64,000 bases of DNA. Origin: Aliisedimentitalea scapharcae. GTDB lineage: Bacteria; Pseudomonadota; Alphaproteobacteria; Rhodobacterales; Rhodobacteraceae. This document shows, in pieces, positions 48,337-57,031 of the stretch; the first letter of the stretch is position 1, and each line of letters opens with the position of its first letter. The notes beneath the pieces are model-generated. The model had not been told where the DNA came from. It did not search any database and saw nothing but the letters and a program-made list of their open reading frames with translations. The DNA is taken from the NCBI RefSeq assembly GCF_045277565.1, contig NZ_CP123584.1, forward strand, positions 4,092,001 through 4,156,000, read 5' to 3'. Both the position numbers and the translations under genes were made by a program.

Positions 48337-49170
48337 GTGATCGCTGAGACTTCAACAGATGACATCCTGTATGGGACACCTGAACAAATTGCCGTCGTGC
48401 GTCGGGCACGGGCCCTGTACAGGTTGGTGGGGCACAACCCCAGTTTCACGTTTCAGGGGCGGACTGTGTCCTATGTCGGCTGTCCGGGTGAATCCCGGGC
48501 ACAGATCGCAGATCGGGTCATCGACCTGTGCCGCCTTCAGGGCTATGCCAGTGCCCAGTTCACCAACAGATCGCACCGTGACTCCTATACCCAGGCCTAT
48601 TCGGATGCCCGGCTGGCCCCAGTGGTGTGGGAGCAATATTGGGGCCGCGGTTCTGCGCTGACATCCAGCATCGCATTTCTGGAAGCATTCACCCCCCCCG
48701 CAGGTTTGCAGCTATGCGCTGTCACAGCTGACACGCCTGATCAGACGATCCATGACATCTGCCAAATGTCGGTCGATGCCGGTGTTCTGCCACCGTCCGG
48801 GTCGGTCATGCGGGGACAGGGGCCCAAAGGTGTCATGCTTTTTGTCAAAACCGGCGACGGCCAGGTCGTTGCCTCGGGCGGCGGCTACATGTCGTATCAC
48901 CCAGACAGCACCCGTCACGACGAAGCCTTTTGGGGGATGCTTGCCACCCATGCAGATTGGCGCGGTCAGCGCCTGGCATGCTGGGTTGGCGCCAAGACCA
49001 TTCAGATCCTCGCCAACCAATTTGGTGCTCGCGGGTTTTCCAGCGGCGTCAAGGCCGACAACCCGTCATCACAGGCGATGTGCGCCCGTCTGGGAATCTA
49101 CCAGTCCGATTATCTCTATGTCGGTGCAACTGATCCTATCCTCATGGGCACCACAGCCATAACCCGTTGA
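48337..49170 (+). CDS. GNAT-family acetyltransferase-like protein in the hpa operon
   Basis: 277 residues from a GTG (AAAGGAAGCCCGCCC before it). The C-terminal half looks like a GNAT acyltransferase: ASGGGYMSYHPDSTRHDEAF, then GMLATHADWRGQRLACWVGA (acetyl-CoA pyrophosphate loop, about residue 205) and SSGVKADNPSSQAMCARLGI (about residue 235). The N-terminal half (about residues 1-130) matches no family I recognise. The substrate is unknown. Its place between two ring-cleavage dioxygenases, 51 bp after hpaD and 18 bp before the next gene, means it is in the operon. Amine acetylation (tyramine or dopamine) is one guess. Confidence 0.7.
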   Translation: MIAETSTDDILYGTPEQIAVVRRARALYRLVGHNPSFTFQGRTVSYVGCPGESRAQIADRVIDLCRLQGYASAQFTNRSHRDSYTQAYSDARLAPVVWEQYWGRGSALTSSIAFLEAFTPPAGLQLCAVTADTPDQTIHDICQMSVDAGVLPPSGSVMRGQGPKGVMLFVKTGDGQVVASGGGYMSYHPDSTRHDEAFWGMLATHADWRGQRLACWVGAKTIQILANQFGARGFSSGVKADNPSSQAMCARLGIYQSDYLYVGATDPILMGTTAITR

Positions 49171-49188
49171 TCCAAGGAAAGAACACGC

Positions 49189-50169
49189 ATGCCAGTCCCC
49201 GCGCCAAACCTGTACCCGCCATTCAACATCGTTCGCCTGTCCCATGTGGAATACCGCGTCACTGATCTGGCTGCCTCACGTGCCTTTTACGTCGACATTC
49301 TAGGCCTTCAGGTCACACAGGAAGACGACCACCGCATCTATTTGCGTGCGATGGAAGAACGCGGGCATCATTGTATTGTTCTGGTACAGGCTGATACGGC
49401 CGAAGTAGGCGTGCTGGGGTTCAAATTGTATGACGAACCGGATCTGGACAAGGCTGCCGAGTTTTTTGCCAACCGCGACCTGCCGGTCGAATGGGTCAAA
49501 CGCCCGCATATGGGCCGCGTCTTGCGCACCCGAGACCCTTGGGGCATCCCGCTGGAATTCTATGTCACAATGGACCGGTTGGAGCCGATTCACCAAAAGT
49601 ACAAGCTTTACAACGGGGTCAAACCCCTGCGAATTGATCACTTCAACATGTTCTCTGCCAACGTTGATGCATCGGTTGCCTTCTATAACGACATCGGTTT
49701 TCGGGTCACGGAATACACCGAAGATGACGAAAGCGGCCGGGTCTGGGCCGCCTGGATGCACCGCAAGGGCGGTGTGCACGATGTGGCCTTTACCAATGGT
49801 CTCGGCCCCCGCTTGCACCACACTGCATTCTGGGTGCCGACACCGCTGAACATCATTGATCTGCTCGATCTGATGTCGACCACCGGCTATGTCGCCAATA
49901 TCGAACGCGGCCCTGGACGGCACGGAATTTCAAACGCGTTTTTCCTGTATGTTCTGGACCCGGATGGCCACCGGATTGAGATCTATTGTTCAGACTATCA
50001 GACTGTTGACCCGGATCTGGAGGCGATCCGCTGGTCGCTCACCGATCCGCAGCGCCAGACCCTGTGGGGCGCACCGGCCCCTCGCAGCTGGTTCGAAGAA
50101 GGCTCGACCTTTGAAGGTGCCACGCCAATGGCCAGCGACCTCAAGGCCCAGCCGATCATCGCACCCTGA
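49189..50169 (+). CDS. Extradiol dioxygenase of the vicinal-oxygen-chelate type (homoprotocatechuate 2,3-dioxygenase-like)
   Basis: 326 residues with two VOC modules (about 15-125 and 145-270). It matches the HPCD/MndD family: VRLSHVEYRVTDLAASRAFY, LRIDHFNMFSANVDASVAFY (metal His), AAWMHRKGGVHDVAFTNGLG, GPRLHHTAFWVPT (second metal His) and FLYVLDPDGHRIEIYCSDYQ (metal Glu). Known members cleave 3,4-dihydroxyphenylacetate using Fe(II) or Mn(II). It is unrelated in fold to the LigB-type HpaD 1 kb upstream. The ATG follows AAGGAAAGAACACGC. Confidence 0.88.
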   Translation: MPVPAPNLYPPFNIVRLSHVEYRVTDLAASRAFYVDILGLQVTQEDDHRIYLRAMEERGHHCIVLVQADTAEVGVLGFKLYDEPDLDKAAEFFANRDLPVEWVKRPHMGRVLRTRDPWGIPLEFYVTMDRLEPIHQKYKLYNGVKPLRIDHFNMFSANVDASVAFYNDIGFRVTEYTEDDESGRVWAAWMHRKGGVHDVAFTNGLGPRLHHTAFWVPTPLNIIDLLDLMSTTGYVANIERGPGRHGISNAFFLYVLDPDGHRIEIYCSDYQTVDPDLEAIRWSLTDPQRQTLWGAPAPRSWFEEGSTFEGATPMASDLKAQPIIAP

Positions 50170-50204
50170 CCACATAAACCTATTCGGAACCGGAGAGAAC
50201 ACAG

Positions 50205-51614
50205 ATGAAATGGGATGAATTTGCCGGATGGGGCCACAAGGTTTCGGATTGGGCGCAGGAATATCACCAGACAATTGGCGAACGCCCAGTCCGTGCGCAG
50301 ACCCAACCAGGAGATATTCTGAACGCACTGCCGGTCAACCCGCCGGATGCCCCCGAAGCCATGGAAGACATCTTTCAGGATTTTGAGGACATCGTGATGC
50401 CGGGCATGACCCATTGGCAGCACCCCAGGTTCTTTGCGTATTTCCCCACCAATGCGACGCCACCGTCAGTGTTGGCCGAATATCTCGTCGCCACGCTGAC
50501 CGCGCAATGCATGTTGTGGCAGACATCGCCGGCCGCGACCGAAATGGAAACAAGGGTGCTGGACTGGTTGCGTCAGGGCATGGGGCTGCCGGATGCGTTT
50601 TCCGGGGTCATTCAGGACAGCGCCAGCGGGGCCACTTTGGCCGCGGTGCTGACCATGCGCGAACGCGCCCTGAACTGGCAGGGCAATACCAAAGGGCTGA
50701 GCGCGCATTCCGCCGTCCGGGTCTATGCCTCGAACGAAGTGCATACCTCAATCGACCGCGCCATCTGGATTGCCGGTATTGGCGAAGACAATCTGGTGCG
50801 CATTCCGATCCAGGGGCCAAACCGCGCCATGGATACCGAGGCACTGCGTCAGGCCATTCAGGCCGATCGCGCCGCCGGGCTGCAACCTGCAGGGATCATT
50901 GCCTGTGTCGGCGGCACCGGCGTGGGGGCCACAGATGACATCGCCGCCGTGGCGCAGGTGGCACAGGACGAGGGACTGTATCTCCACGTCGATGCCGCCT
51001 GGGCTGGCAATGCTATGGTTTGTCCTGAATTCCGCCCGATGTGGGCCGGGGTCGAACAGGCGGACTCTATCGTCTTTAACCCCTACAAATGGATCGGAGG
51101 CCAATTCGACGGCTCAGTGCATTTCGTCCGCTCTCCCGAAGACTTGACCCGCACGCTGGCGATCAGCCCCGAATACCTGAAGACCCACGGGCAGGATGGC
51201 ATCATCAACTATTCCGAATGGTCTGTGCCACTGGGCCGTCGGTTCCGTGCACTGAAACTGTGGTTCCTGATCCGTGCCTATGGGTTGGACGGTCTGCGTG
51301 AACGGATCCGAAATCACGTGGCATGGTCGCGCAAGCTGCACGACAAACTGGCCGCCACGCAGGGGTTCGAGATCGTCACTTCGCCGATGTGGTCGCTGTG
51401 GTCGTTCCGCCTGATCCGTAAAGACGTTGATCTGGACGCGTTGAATCTACGGTTGGTCAACGCCATCAACAATGACGGTCGGATTTATCTGACCCAAACC
51501 CGCGTCGACGGCAAACTGGCAATCCGCTTTCAATGCGGCCAATTCGACACCACCGAACAGGACGTCATGATGGCCCATGACGTCATCACCGAAATCGCAG
51601 AAAGGCTGAGCTGA
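50205..51614 (+). CDS. Pyridoxal-phosphate aromatic-amino-acid-type decarboxylase
   Basis: 469 residues, group II PLP decarboxylase (DOPA/tyrosine/tryptophan family). N-terminal dimer segment THWQHPRFFAYFPTNATPPS, GVIQDSASGATLAAVLTMRE (about residue 135), the PLP-stacking His in SNEVHTSIDRA, GLYLHVDAAWAGNAMVCPEF with the cofactor Asp, and the PLP lysine in FNPYKWIGG (about residue 291). It should make an aromatic amine (tyramine, dopamine or phenethylamine), or the aldehyde if it works as a phenylacetaldehyde synthase-type oxidase. The site is CGGAGAGAACACAG. It ends in a 1-bp overlap with hpaG, so it is part of the operon. Confidence 0.82.
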   Translation: MKWDEFAGWGHKVSDWAQEYHQTIGERPVRAQTQPGDILNALPVNPPDAPEAMEDIFQDFEDIVMPGMTHWQHPRFFAYFPTNATPPSVLAEYLVATLTAQCMLWQTSPAATEMETRVLDWLRQGMGLPDAFSGVIQDSASGATLAAVLTMRERALNWQGNTKGLSAHSAVRVYASNEVHTSIDRAIWIAGIGEDNLVRIPIQGPNRAMDTEALRQAIQADRAAGLQPAGIIACVGGTGVGATDDIAAVAQVAQDEGLYLHVDAAWAGNAMVCPEFRPMWAGVEQADSIVFNPYKWIGGQFDGSVHFVRSPEDLTRTLAISPEYLKTHGQDGIINYSEWSVPLGRRFRALKLWFLIRAYGLDGLRERIRNHVAWSRKLHDKLAATQGFEIVTSPMWSLWSFRLIRKDVDLDALNLRLVNAINNDGRIYLTQTRVDGKLAIRFQCGQFDTTEQDVMMAHDVITEIAERLS

Positions 51615-52486
51615 TGCGTATTGCGTCCTACACCTCCAACGACACATCGTTTTTTGGCGCTGTCTCTGATGCGGGCATGATCGCCCTTTCACCTGATTTC
51701 CCCCAATGGGCAACCCTGCGAGATGTCATCGAAGCAGGGGCCCTGCATGATCTGGCCGTTGCCGCACAGGACAAACCTGTCACCCATCCAAACGGCACGT
51801 TTGATTATCAGATCCCGATCCCCAATCCGGAAAAGATCATCTGTGTTGGTGTGAACTTTCCGGACCGCAACGCCGAATACAAGGATGGGCAGGACGCCCC
51901 ACCCAATATGTCCCTTTTCATCCGGTTTCCCCGTTCGTTCACAGGCGCGGGGCAACCGCTGATCCGCCCGCCGGAAACCTCCCAGCTGGATTACGAAGGC
52001 GAGATTGCCATTGTCATCGGCAAATGTGGGCGCCGCATCCCACAGGATCGGGCCTATGACCATATCGCCGCCATTTCCGTCTGTAACGAAGGCACACTGC
52101 GTGATTGGGTGCGTCATGCCAAATTCAACGTGACCCAAGGTAAAAACTGGGACAACTCGGGGGCCATCGGCCCCTGGTTGGTGCCGTTTACCGCCGCTGC
52201 CCAGCTGGATGACGTGCGCCTGACAACCAAGGTCAACGGCGAACTGCGTCAGGATGATCGCACCAGCCGCATGTTGTTCCCGATCAAACGGCAGATCGAA
52301 TATATTTCGACCTTTACCACGCTGGTACCGGGCGATGTGATCATCACAGGCACACCCACTGGTGCCGGAGCGCGGTTCGATCCGCCGAAATTTCTGAAAC
52401 CCGGTGACGTGATCGAGGTCGAGGCCGAAGGCATCGGCAAACTGGTCAACACCGTCGCGGATGAATTTGAAGAGGGGACAGCATGA
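51614..52486 (+). CDS. hpaG: Fumarylacetoacetate-hydrolase-family decarboxylase/isomerase (HpaG-like)
   Basis: 290 residues, one FAH domain. Metal-binding acidic residues in SQLDYEGEIAIVIGKCGRRI (about residues 118-137), ICVGVNFPDRNAEY, GKNWDNSGAIGPWLVPF and TLVPGDVIITGTPTGAG are typical. It decarboxylates 5-oxopent-3-ene-1,2,5-tricarboxylate. In E. coli HpaG has two fused FAH domains of about 430 residues; this is the single-domain form, and the second half is not seen here. It overlaps hpaH by four bases. Confidence 0.82.
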   Translation: MRIASYTSNDTSFFGAVSDAGMIALSPDFPQWATLRDVIEAGALHDLAVAAQDKPVTHPNGTFDYQIPIPNPEKIICVGVNFPDRNAEYKDGQDAPPNMSLFIRFPRSFTGAGQPLIRPPETSQLDYEGEIAIVIGKCGRRIPQDRAYDHIAAISVCNEGTLRDWVRHAKFNVTQGKNWDNSGAIGPWLVPFTAAAQLDDVRLTTKVNGELRQDDRTSRMLFPIKRQIEYISTFTTLVPGDVIITGTPTGAGARFDPPKFLKPGDVIEVEAEGIGKLVNTVADEFEEGTA

Positions 52487-53283
52487 CCCCCGAACAACAT
52501 GTCCAGGCCGCAGAAACCCTGTTTCGCGCCGATCAGTCAGGGCAGCAATGCGGACTGCTTTCGCTGCAATACCCGGGAATGACGCTGGATGATGCCTATG
52601 AAGTACAAAACCAGTTGATCGCTCTCAAATTGGCATCAGGACGACATAAAATTGGCTGGAAAATCGGCCTGACCAGCCGCGCCATGCAGGATGCGCTGAA
52701 AATTGACACACCTGACAGCGGCGTGTTGCTGGATGACATGGCGTTCGCCAATGATGCCACAGTGCCCGCGGGTCGTTTCATCCAACCCCGAATCGAAGCA
52801 GAGATTGCCTTTGTCATGAAGGCACCGCTGGCTGGGGCCGATTGCACCCGCGATGACGTGATCGCCGCCACCGATTATGTGGCCCCGTCACTGGAGATTC
52901 TTGACACGCGCATCCTGCGTGCCGACCCGGAAACCGGGCAAGCGCGAATTGTCACCGACACGATCAGCGATAATGCCGCCAACGCAGGTGTGGTCCTGGG
53001 CGATCAGCGCCATGCTATCGACGCCCATGACCTGCGGTGGGCCGGGGCGATTGTGTCCCGCAACGGTGTCGTCGAAGAAACCGGCCTTGGCGCAGGCGTT
53101 CTGAACGACCCGGTGACTTCGGTCCTGTGGTTGGCCCGGCGCATGGCCGAATATGGACAACAGATCGACGCCGGGGATATCGTGCTGTCAGGATCCTTCA
53201 TTCGCCCAATTGAATGCCCTCCGGGGTCCGAAATTTCTGCCGACTTCGGCGACTTCGGAGCCGTCAACATTTCCTTCGCCTGA
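52483..53283 (+). CDS. hpaH: 2-oxohept-4-ene-1,7-dioate hydratase
   Basis: 266 residues of the FAH-related MhpD/HpaH hydratase family: LDDAYEVQNQLIALKLASGR, HKIGWKIGLTSRAMQDALKI (about residue 52), GRFIQPRIEAEIAFVMKAPL (metal Glu residues, about residue 100), ATDYVAPSLEILDTRI and GDIVLSGSFIRPIECPPGSE. It adds water to the decarboxylated dienoate. It overlaps hpaG at its start and lies 11 bp before hpaI. Confidence 0.9.
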   Translation: MTPEQHVQAAETLFRADQSGQQCGLLSLQYPGMTLDDAYEVQNQLIALKLASGRHKIGWKIGLTSRAMQDALKIDTPDSGVLLDDMAFANDATVPAGRFIQPRIEAEIAFVMKAPLAGADCTRDDVIAATDYVAPSLEILDTRILRADPETGQARIVTDTISDNAANAGVVLGDQRHAIDAHDLRWAGAIVSRNGVVEETGLGAGVLNDPVTSVLWLARRMAEYGQQIDAGDIVLSGSFIRPIECPPGSEISADFGDFGAVNISFA

Positions 53284-53294
53284 AAGGTTCGCTC

Positions 53295-54065
53295 ATGCCC
53301 GCCCCCACAAACACCTTCAAACAGGCCCTGGCCGATGGCGACCGCCAGATCGGCTGCTGGATGAGCTTTGCCGAAGGCAGCATCGCCGAGATCATGGGCA
53401 CCGCCGGGTTTGACTGGCTGGTGATTGATGGTGAACACGCCCCCAATGACATCCGTTCGATCCGCGACCAGCTGATGGCGCTGCAGGCCAGCCCCTCGCA
53501 CCCTGTCGTGCGGGTGCCGATTGGCGAAACCTGGATGATCAAACAAGTTCTGGATGCTGGTGCCCAGACAGTTTTGGTACCGATGGTTGAAACCGCCGAT
53601 CAGGCCCGCGAGATGGTCCGCGCCTGTACCTATCCTCCGTTGGGGACCCGAGGCGTCGGCGCGACAGCCGCGCGCGCCACCATGTTCGGCTCTGTCAGCG
53701 AATACATTCAGACCGCCGATGACGAAATCTGCCTGCTGGTCCAAGTGGAGAACCGCGCCGGGATCGACGCGCTCGACGATATTCTGGCCGTCGAAGGCGT
53801 GGATGGAGTCTTTATCGGCCCTGCCGATCTGTGCACCGACATGGGATACGCCGGCAACGCAGCTGCCCCCGAGGTGCGCGACGTCATCGCCGACGCGATC
53901 GAACGGATTGCAGCTGCTGGTAAGGCCCCAGGCATTCTGGGGGTCACCGAAGAGGCCACCCAGACGTATTTCGACATGGGTGCCCAGTTCCTGGCCGTCG
54001 GCATCGATGTACTGATCCTGGCCCGCACAGCGAGCAACCTCGCAACCTATTGGAAAGGGAAATAG
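53295..54065 (+). CDS. hpaI: 4-hydroxy-2-oxoheptanedioate aldolase
   Basis: 256 residues, class II pyruvate aldolase of the HpaI family: GCWMSFAEGSIAEIMGTAGF, DWLVIDGEHAPND (about residue 39), VLDAGAQTVLVPMVETADQA, YPPLGTRGVGATAARATMFG, LLVQVENRAGIDALDDI (metal Glu) and GVFIGPADLCTDMGYAGN (metal Asp). It splits 4-hydroxy-2-oxoheptanedioate into pyruvate and succinic semialdehyde, the last pathway step. The ATG at 53295 follows GAAAGGTTCGCTC. It is the last hpa gene before the ABC transporter leader. Confidence 0.92.
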   Translation: MPAPTNTFKQALADGDRQIGCWMSFAEGSIAEIMGTAGFDWLVIDGEHAPNDIRSIRDQLMALQASPSHPVVRVPIGETWMIKQVLDAGAQTVLVPMVETADQAREMVRACTYPPLGTRGVGATAARATMFGSVSEYIQTADDEICLLVQVENRAGIDALDDILAVEGVDGVFIGPADLCTDMGYAGNAAAPEVRDVIADAIERIAAAGKAPGILGVTEEATQTYFDMGAQFLAVGIDVLILARTASNLATYWKGK

Positions 54066-54158
54066 CACCGGGCGCGGGCATACGTATTTACGCATAATTG
54101 ACCGTTTCACCCCCGCGCCAGTACCTTGAAACAATCAAAGGGAGAGTGCGCCCGGTGC
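54065..54158 (+). other. Structured leader with overlapping alternative stems before second ABC operon
   Basis: GCACCGGGCGC (54065-54075) pairs perfectly with GCGCCCGGTGC (54148-54158). GGCGCGGG (54071-54078), sharing five bases with the first arm, pairs with CCCGCGCC (54112-54119). A near-palindrome ATACGTATTTACGCAT lies inside. The two pairings exclude each other in part. The ABC binding-protein gene starts 56 bp later. It may be an attenuator or operator loop; no known riboswitch was recognised. Confidence 0.5.
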
Positions 54159-54213
54159 CTGATCCGGAACCATCAGGTCAGGACGGCAGGCGCACCATCA
54201 GGGAGAACACATT

Positions 54214-55389
54214 GTGAAACGTCTAATTGCTGCAAGCATGGTGTCGGCTCTGGCGCTGGCCTCGGCTGCCACAGCCGACATCAAGATCGCCCATATCTAT
54301 GGCAAGACCGGCCCATTCGAAGCCTATGCCAAACAATCCCATGATGGGCTGATGTTGGGGCTGGAATATGCAACGGGCGGGACCATGGAGATCAATGGTG
54401 AAAAAATCATCATGATCGAAAAGGACACCCAACTGAAACCCGAAAACGGCAAGGCGCTGTTGGAAGAGGCCTATGGCGACGACGAAGTCGACCTGGCCAT
54501 CGGCCCGGTCAGCTCAGGCGTGGCGCTGGCGATGCTGCCGGTGGCCGAAGAATATGAAAAGATTCTGTTGGTAGAACCGGCTGTGGCCGACAGCATCACC
54601 GGTGCCAACTGGAACCGCTACATCTTCCGCACCTCACGCAACTCATCCCAGGACGCAGTGGCCAGCGCGATTGCTCTGGCCGGTGACAACGTGCATATCG
54701 CAACGCTGGCGCAGGACTATGCCTTTGGCCGCGACGGCATCGCCGCTTTCCGAGAAGCTTTGGCAACCAAGGGCATCAGCCTGGTGCACGAAGAATACGC
54801 CCCCACGGACACCACCGATTTCACCGCGCCGGCGGAACGGATATTCAACGCCATGAAGGATCTGGACGGCACCAAGAAGCTGTTTGTGATCTGGGCCGGA
54901 GGCGGCAACCCGCTGAGCAAGATCAATGCCATGGATCCGGGTCGGTTCGGCATCGAATTTGCCGGGGTTGGCAATATCCTGGCGGCGCTGAAATCCTACA
55001 AGGAATTCCCCGGAATGGTCGGGGCCACCTATTATTACTATGAACTGCCCGACAATCCGGTGAACGACTGGTTGGTCAAGGAACATTTTGACCGTTTTGG
55101 CACGCCGCCTGATTTCTTCACTGCCGGGGGCATGGCCGCAGGTATCGCCGCAGTCGAAGCGATCAAGAAGGCTGGTAGCACCGACACCGAGGCGTTGATC
55201 ACCGCGATGGAAGGCATGGAGTGGGAAACCCCCAAGGGCACCATGCAGTTCCGCCCCGAAGACCATCAGGCGATGCAGACCATGTACCACTTCAAAATCC
55301 GCGTGGATGACGATGTGGAATGGGCAATCCCGGAACTGGTTCGTGAACTGACGATCGACGAAATGCCAATCCCCATTCGTAACCAGTAA
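54214..55389 (+). CDS. ABC transporter substrate-binding protein, Leu/Ile/Val type
   Basis: 391 residues from a GTG (CAGGGAGAACACATT before it). A Sec signal peptide is clear: MKRLIAASMVSALALASAATA (cleavage after ATA), then DIKIAHIYGKTGPFEAYAKQ. Type I binding-protein fold (PVSSGVALAMLPVAEEYEKI, LVEPAVADSITGANWNRYIF, FWAGGG-like NPLSKINAMD). It delivers a substrate to the permeases encoded downstream. Following hpaI, it may bind an aromatic acid or amine rather than a branched-chain amino acid; the sequence does not decide. Confidence 0.85.
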   Translation: MKRLIAASMVSALALASAATADIKIAHIYGKTGPFEAYAKQSHDGLMLGLEYATGGTMEINGEKIIMIEKDTQLKPENGKALLEEAYGDDEVDLAIGPVSSGVALAMLPVAEEYEKILLVEPAVADSITGANWNRYIFRTSRNSSQDAVASAIALAGDNVHIATLAQDYAFGRDGIAAFREALATKGISLVHEEYAPTDTTDFTAPAERIFNAMKDLDGTKKLFVIWAGGGNPLSKINAMDPGRFGIEFAGVGNILAALKSYKEFPGMVGATYYYYELPDNPVNDWLVKEHFDRFGTPPDFFTAGGMAAGIAAVEAIKKAGSTDTEALITAMEGMEWETPKGTMQFRPEDHQAMQTMYHFKIRVDDDVEWAIPELVRELTIDEMPIPIRNQ

Positions 55390-55478
55390 TTGCTTTTCCT
55401 GCTGGCCCAGCGTTCAATTTGCTCTGGGCCAGCATGGCGATGCCGGTCCTCGTAGATGGACCCGAGCAAGAGTTTCAA

Positions 55479-56255
55479 ATGACTTCTCCCCTTCTAAGCA
55501 CCACGGACCTTACGGTTCGGTTCGGCGGTCATGTCGCGGTTGATGCCGTGACCTGTGACTTTCACCCTGGCCAACTGACCGCCATTGTCGGCCCCAATGG
55601 CGCAGGCAAAACCACCTATTTCAACCTGATCTCCGGGCAGATCCCCGCCTCATCGGGGCGGGTCGAGCTGCGCGGCCAGAACATCAGCGGTCAATCCGTA
55701 TCTCAACGCACCCGCGCCGGGATCGGACGGGCGTTCCAATTGACCAGCCTCTTCCCAAATCTATCGGTTCTGGAAAACATACGTCTGGTCGTGCAGTCCA
55801 AGGCTGGACAGGGGTTCAACCTGTTTTCCATGGCCAGTCGCCACGCCGAACTGACCGATGCCGCCGAAGCCATCCTGAAACGTGTGCGCATGATCGACAG
55901 CCGGGATCAGATCGTATCTGAGCTGAGCCACGGGGATCAACGCAAATTGGAAGTGGCGTTGTTGATTGCACTGGATCCGGCGGTGTTCATGTTTGACGAA
56001 CCCACGGCAGGAATGAGCGTGGATGAAGCCCCCGTGGTGCTGGACCTGATTGCCGAGCTCAAGGATCAAAGCGACCGCACGGTTTTGCTGGTGGAACACA
56101 AGATGGACGTGATCCGCACTCTGGCCGACCGGATCATCGTGCTTCATAACGGAGCGCTGGCCGCCGATGGTGCTCCTGCTGAGGTCATGGCATCCGATGT
56201 GGTCCAAGAGGCCTATATGGGCCGCGGGTTGGAAGGGATCCTGGAAGATGTCTGA
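55479..56255 (+). CDS. ABC transporter ATPase (LivG-like)
   Basis: 258 residues from the ATG at 55479; the ribosome site is poor (GAGCAAGAG) and an ATG at 55434 is possible. Walker A GPNGAGKTTYF (about residue 38), IGRAFQLTSLFPNLSVLENI, signature LSHGDQRKLEVALLIALDP and Walker B VFMFDEPTAGMSVDE. One of two ATPases of the second Liv-type importer. It overlaps the next ATPase gene by 8 bp. Confidence 0.88.
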   Translation: MTSPLLSTTDLTVRFGGHVAVDAVTCDFHPGQLTAIVGPNGAGKTTYFNLISGQIPASSGRVELRGQNISGQSVSQRTRAGIGRAFQLTSLFPNLSVLENIRLVVQSKAGQGFNLFSMASRHAELTDAAEAILKRVRMIDSRDQIVSELSHGDQRKLEVALLIALDPAVFMFDEPTAGMSVDEAPVVLDLIAELKDQSDRTVLLVEHKMDVIRTLADRIIVLHNGALAADGAPAEVMASDVVQEAYMGRGLEGILEDV

Positions 56256-56970
56256 TCCGATCCTGAAACTCGAAGGTGTGTTCACGAACATCGCCCAGTA
56301 TCACATTCTGCAAGGTGTCGATCTGGAGGTGCCACGCGGTGCTGTGACCATGCTGCTTGGGCGCAATGGCGTGGGCAAGACCACGACCCTGCGCACCATC
56401 ATTGGCCATTGGCGGGCCCATCAGGGGCGGGTGATGTTCAACGGCGAAGACATCACCTCAACGCCAACCCCGACAATTGCCCGGATGGGAATAGGGTTTG
56501 TACCCGAAGATATGGGCATCTTCTCGGACCTTACCGTCGAAGAGAACATGGTACTGGCCGCAGTTGGCGGGCCTATCAATTCTGCACGGCTGGATTGGAT
56601 TTTCACCGCCTTTCCTCCGCTCAAGACCTTTTGGAAGTCCGAAGCCGGAAACCTGTCTGGTGGGCAGAAACAGATGTTGTCCATTGCCCGCGCCATGGTC
56701 GAAGAACGCCAGCTGTATCTGATCGACGAACCAACCAAGGGACTGGCACCCGCAATCATTTCCACCATGGCGCGCGCTTTGAAGGACCTGAAGGATCAGG
56801 GCGCTTCCATCTTGTTGGTTGAGCAGAACTTTGCAGTGGCACGCGCCCTGGGCGACAGCGCCAATGTGATGGACGACGGACGGATGGTCTGGTCAGGGGA
56901 CATGGCCCAATTGGGAAGCGATGCAGAGTTGCAGGAACGGCTGATGGGCCTGAGCATGGAGACCCACTGA
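56248..56970 (+). CDS. ABC transporter ATPase (LivF-like)
   Basis: 240 residues, start ATG at 56248 within the end of the previous gene (GGAAGATG). Walker A GRNGVGKTTTL (about residue 39), FVPEDMGIFSDLTVEENMVL, signature LSGGQKQMLSIARAMVEE and Walker B LYLIDEPTKGLAP. The second ATPase of the importer. A 61-bp gap follows before the permease genes. Confidence 0.88.
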   Translation: MSDPILKLEGVFTNIAQYHILQGVDLEVPRGAVTMLLGRNGVGKTTTLRTIIGHWRAHQGRVMFNGEDITSTPTPTIARMGIGFVPEDMGIFSDLTVEENMVLAAVGGPINSARLDWIFTAFPPLKTFWKSEAGNLSGGQKQMLSIARAMVEERQLYLIDEPTKGLAPAIISTMARALKDLKDQGASILLVEQNFAVARALGDSANVMDDGRMVWSGDMAQLGSDAELQERLMGLSMETH

Positions 56971-57031
56971 TGCACATGTGGCACGATCCGAGTTCAGGTA
57001 TTTTTGACCAGAAAGAAACAGGAGTGCGGTC

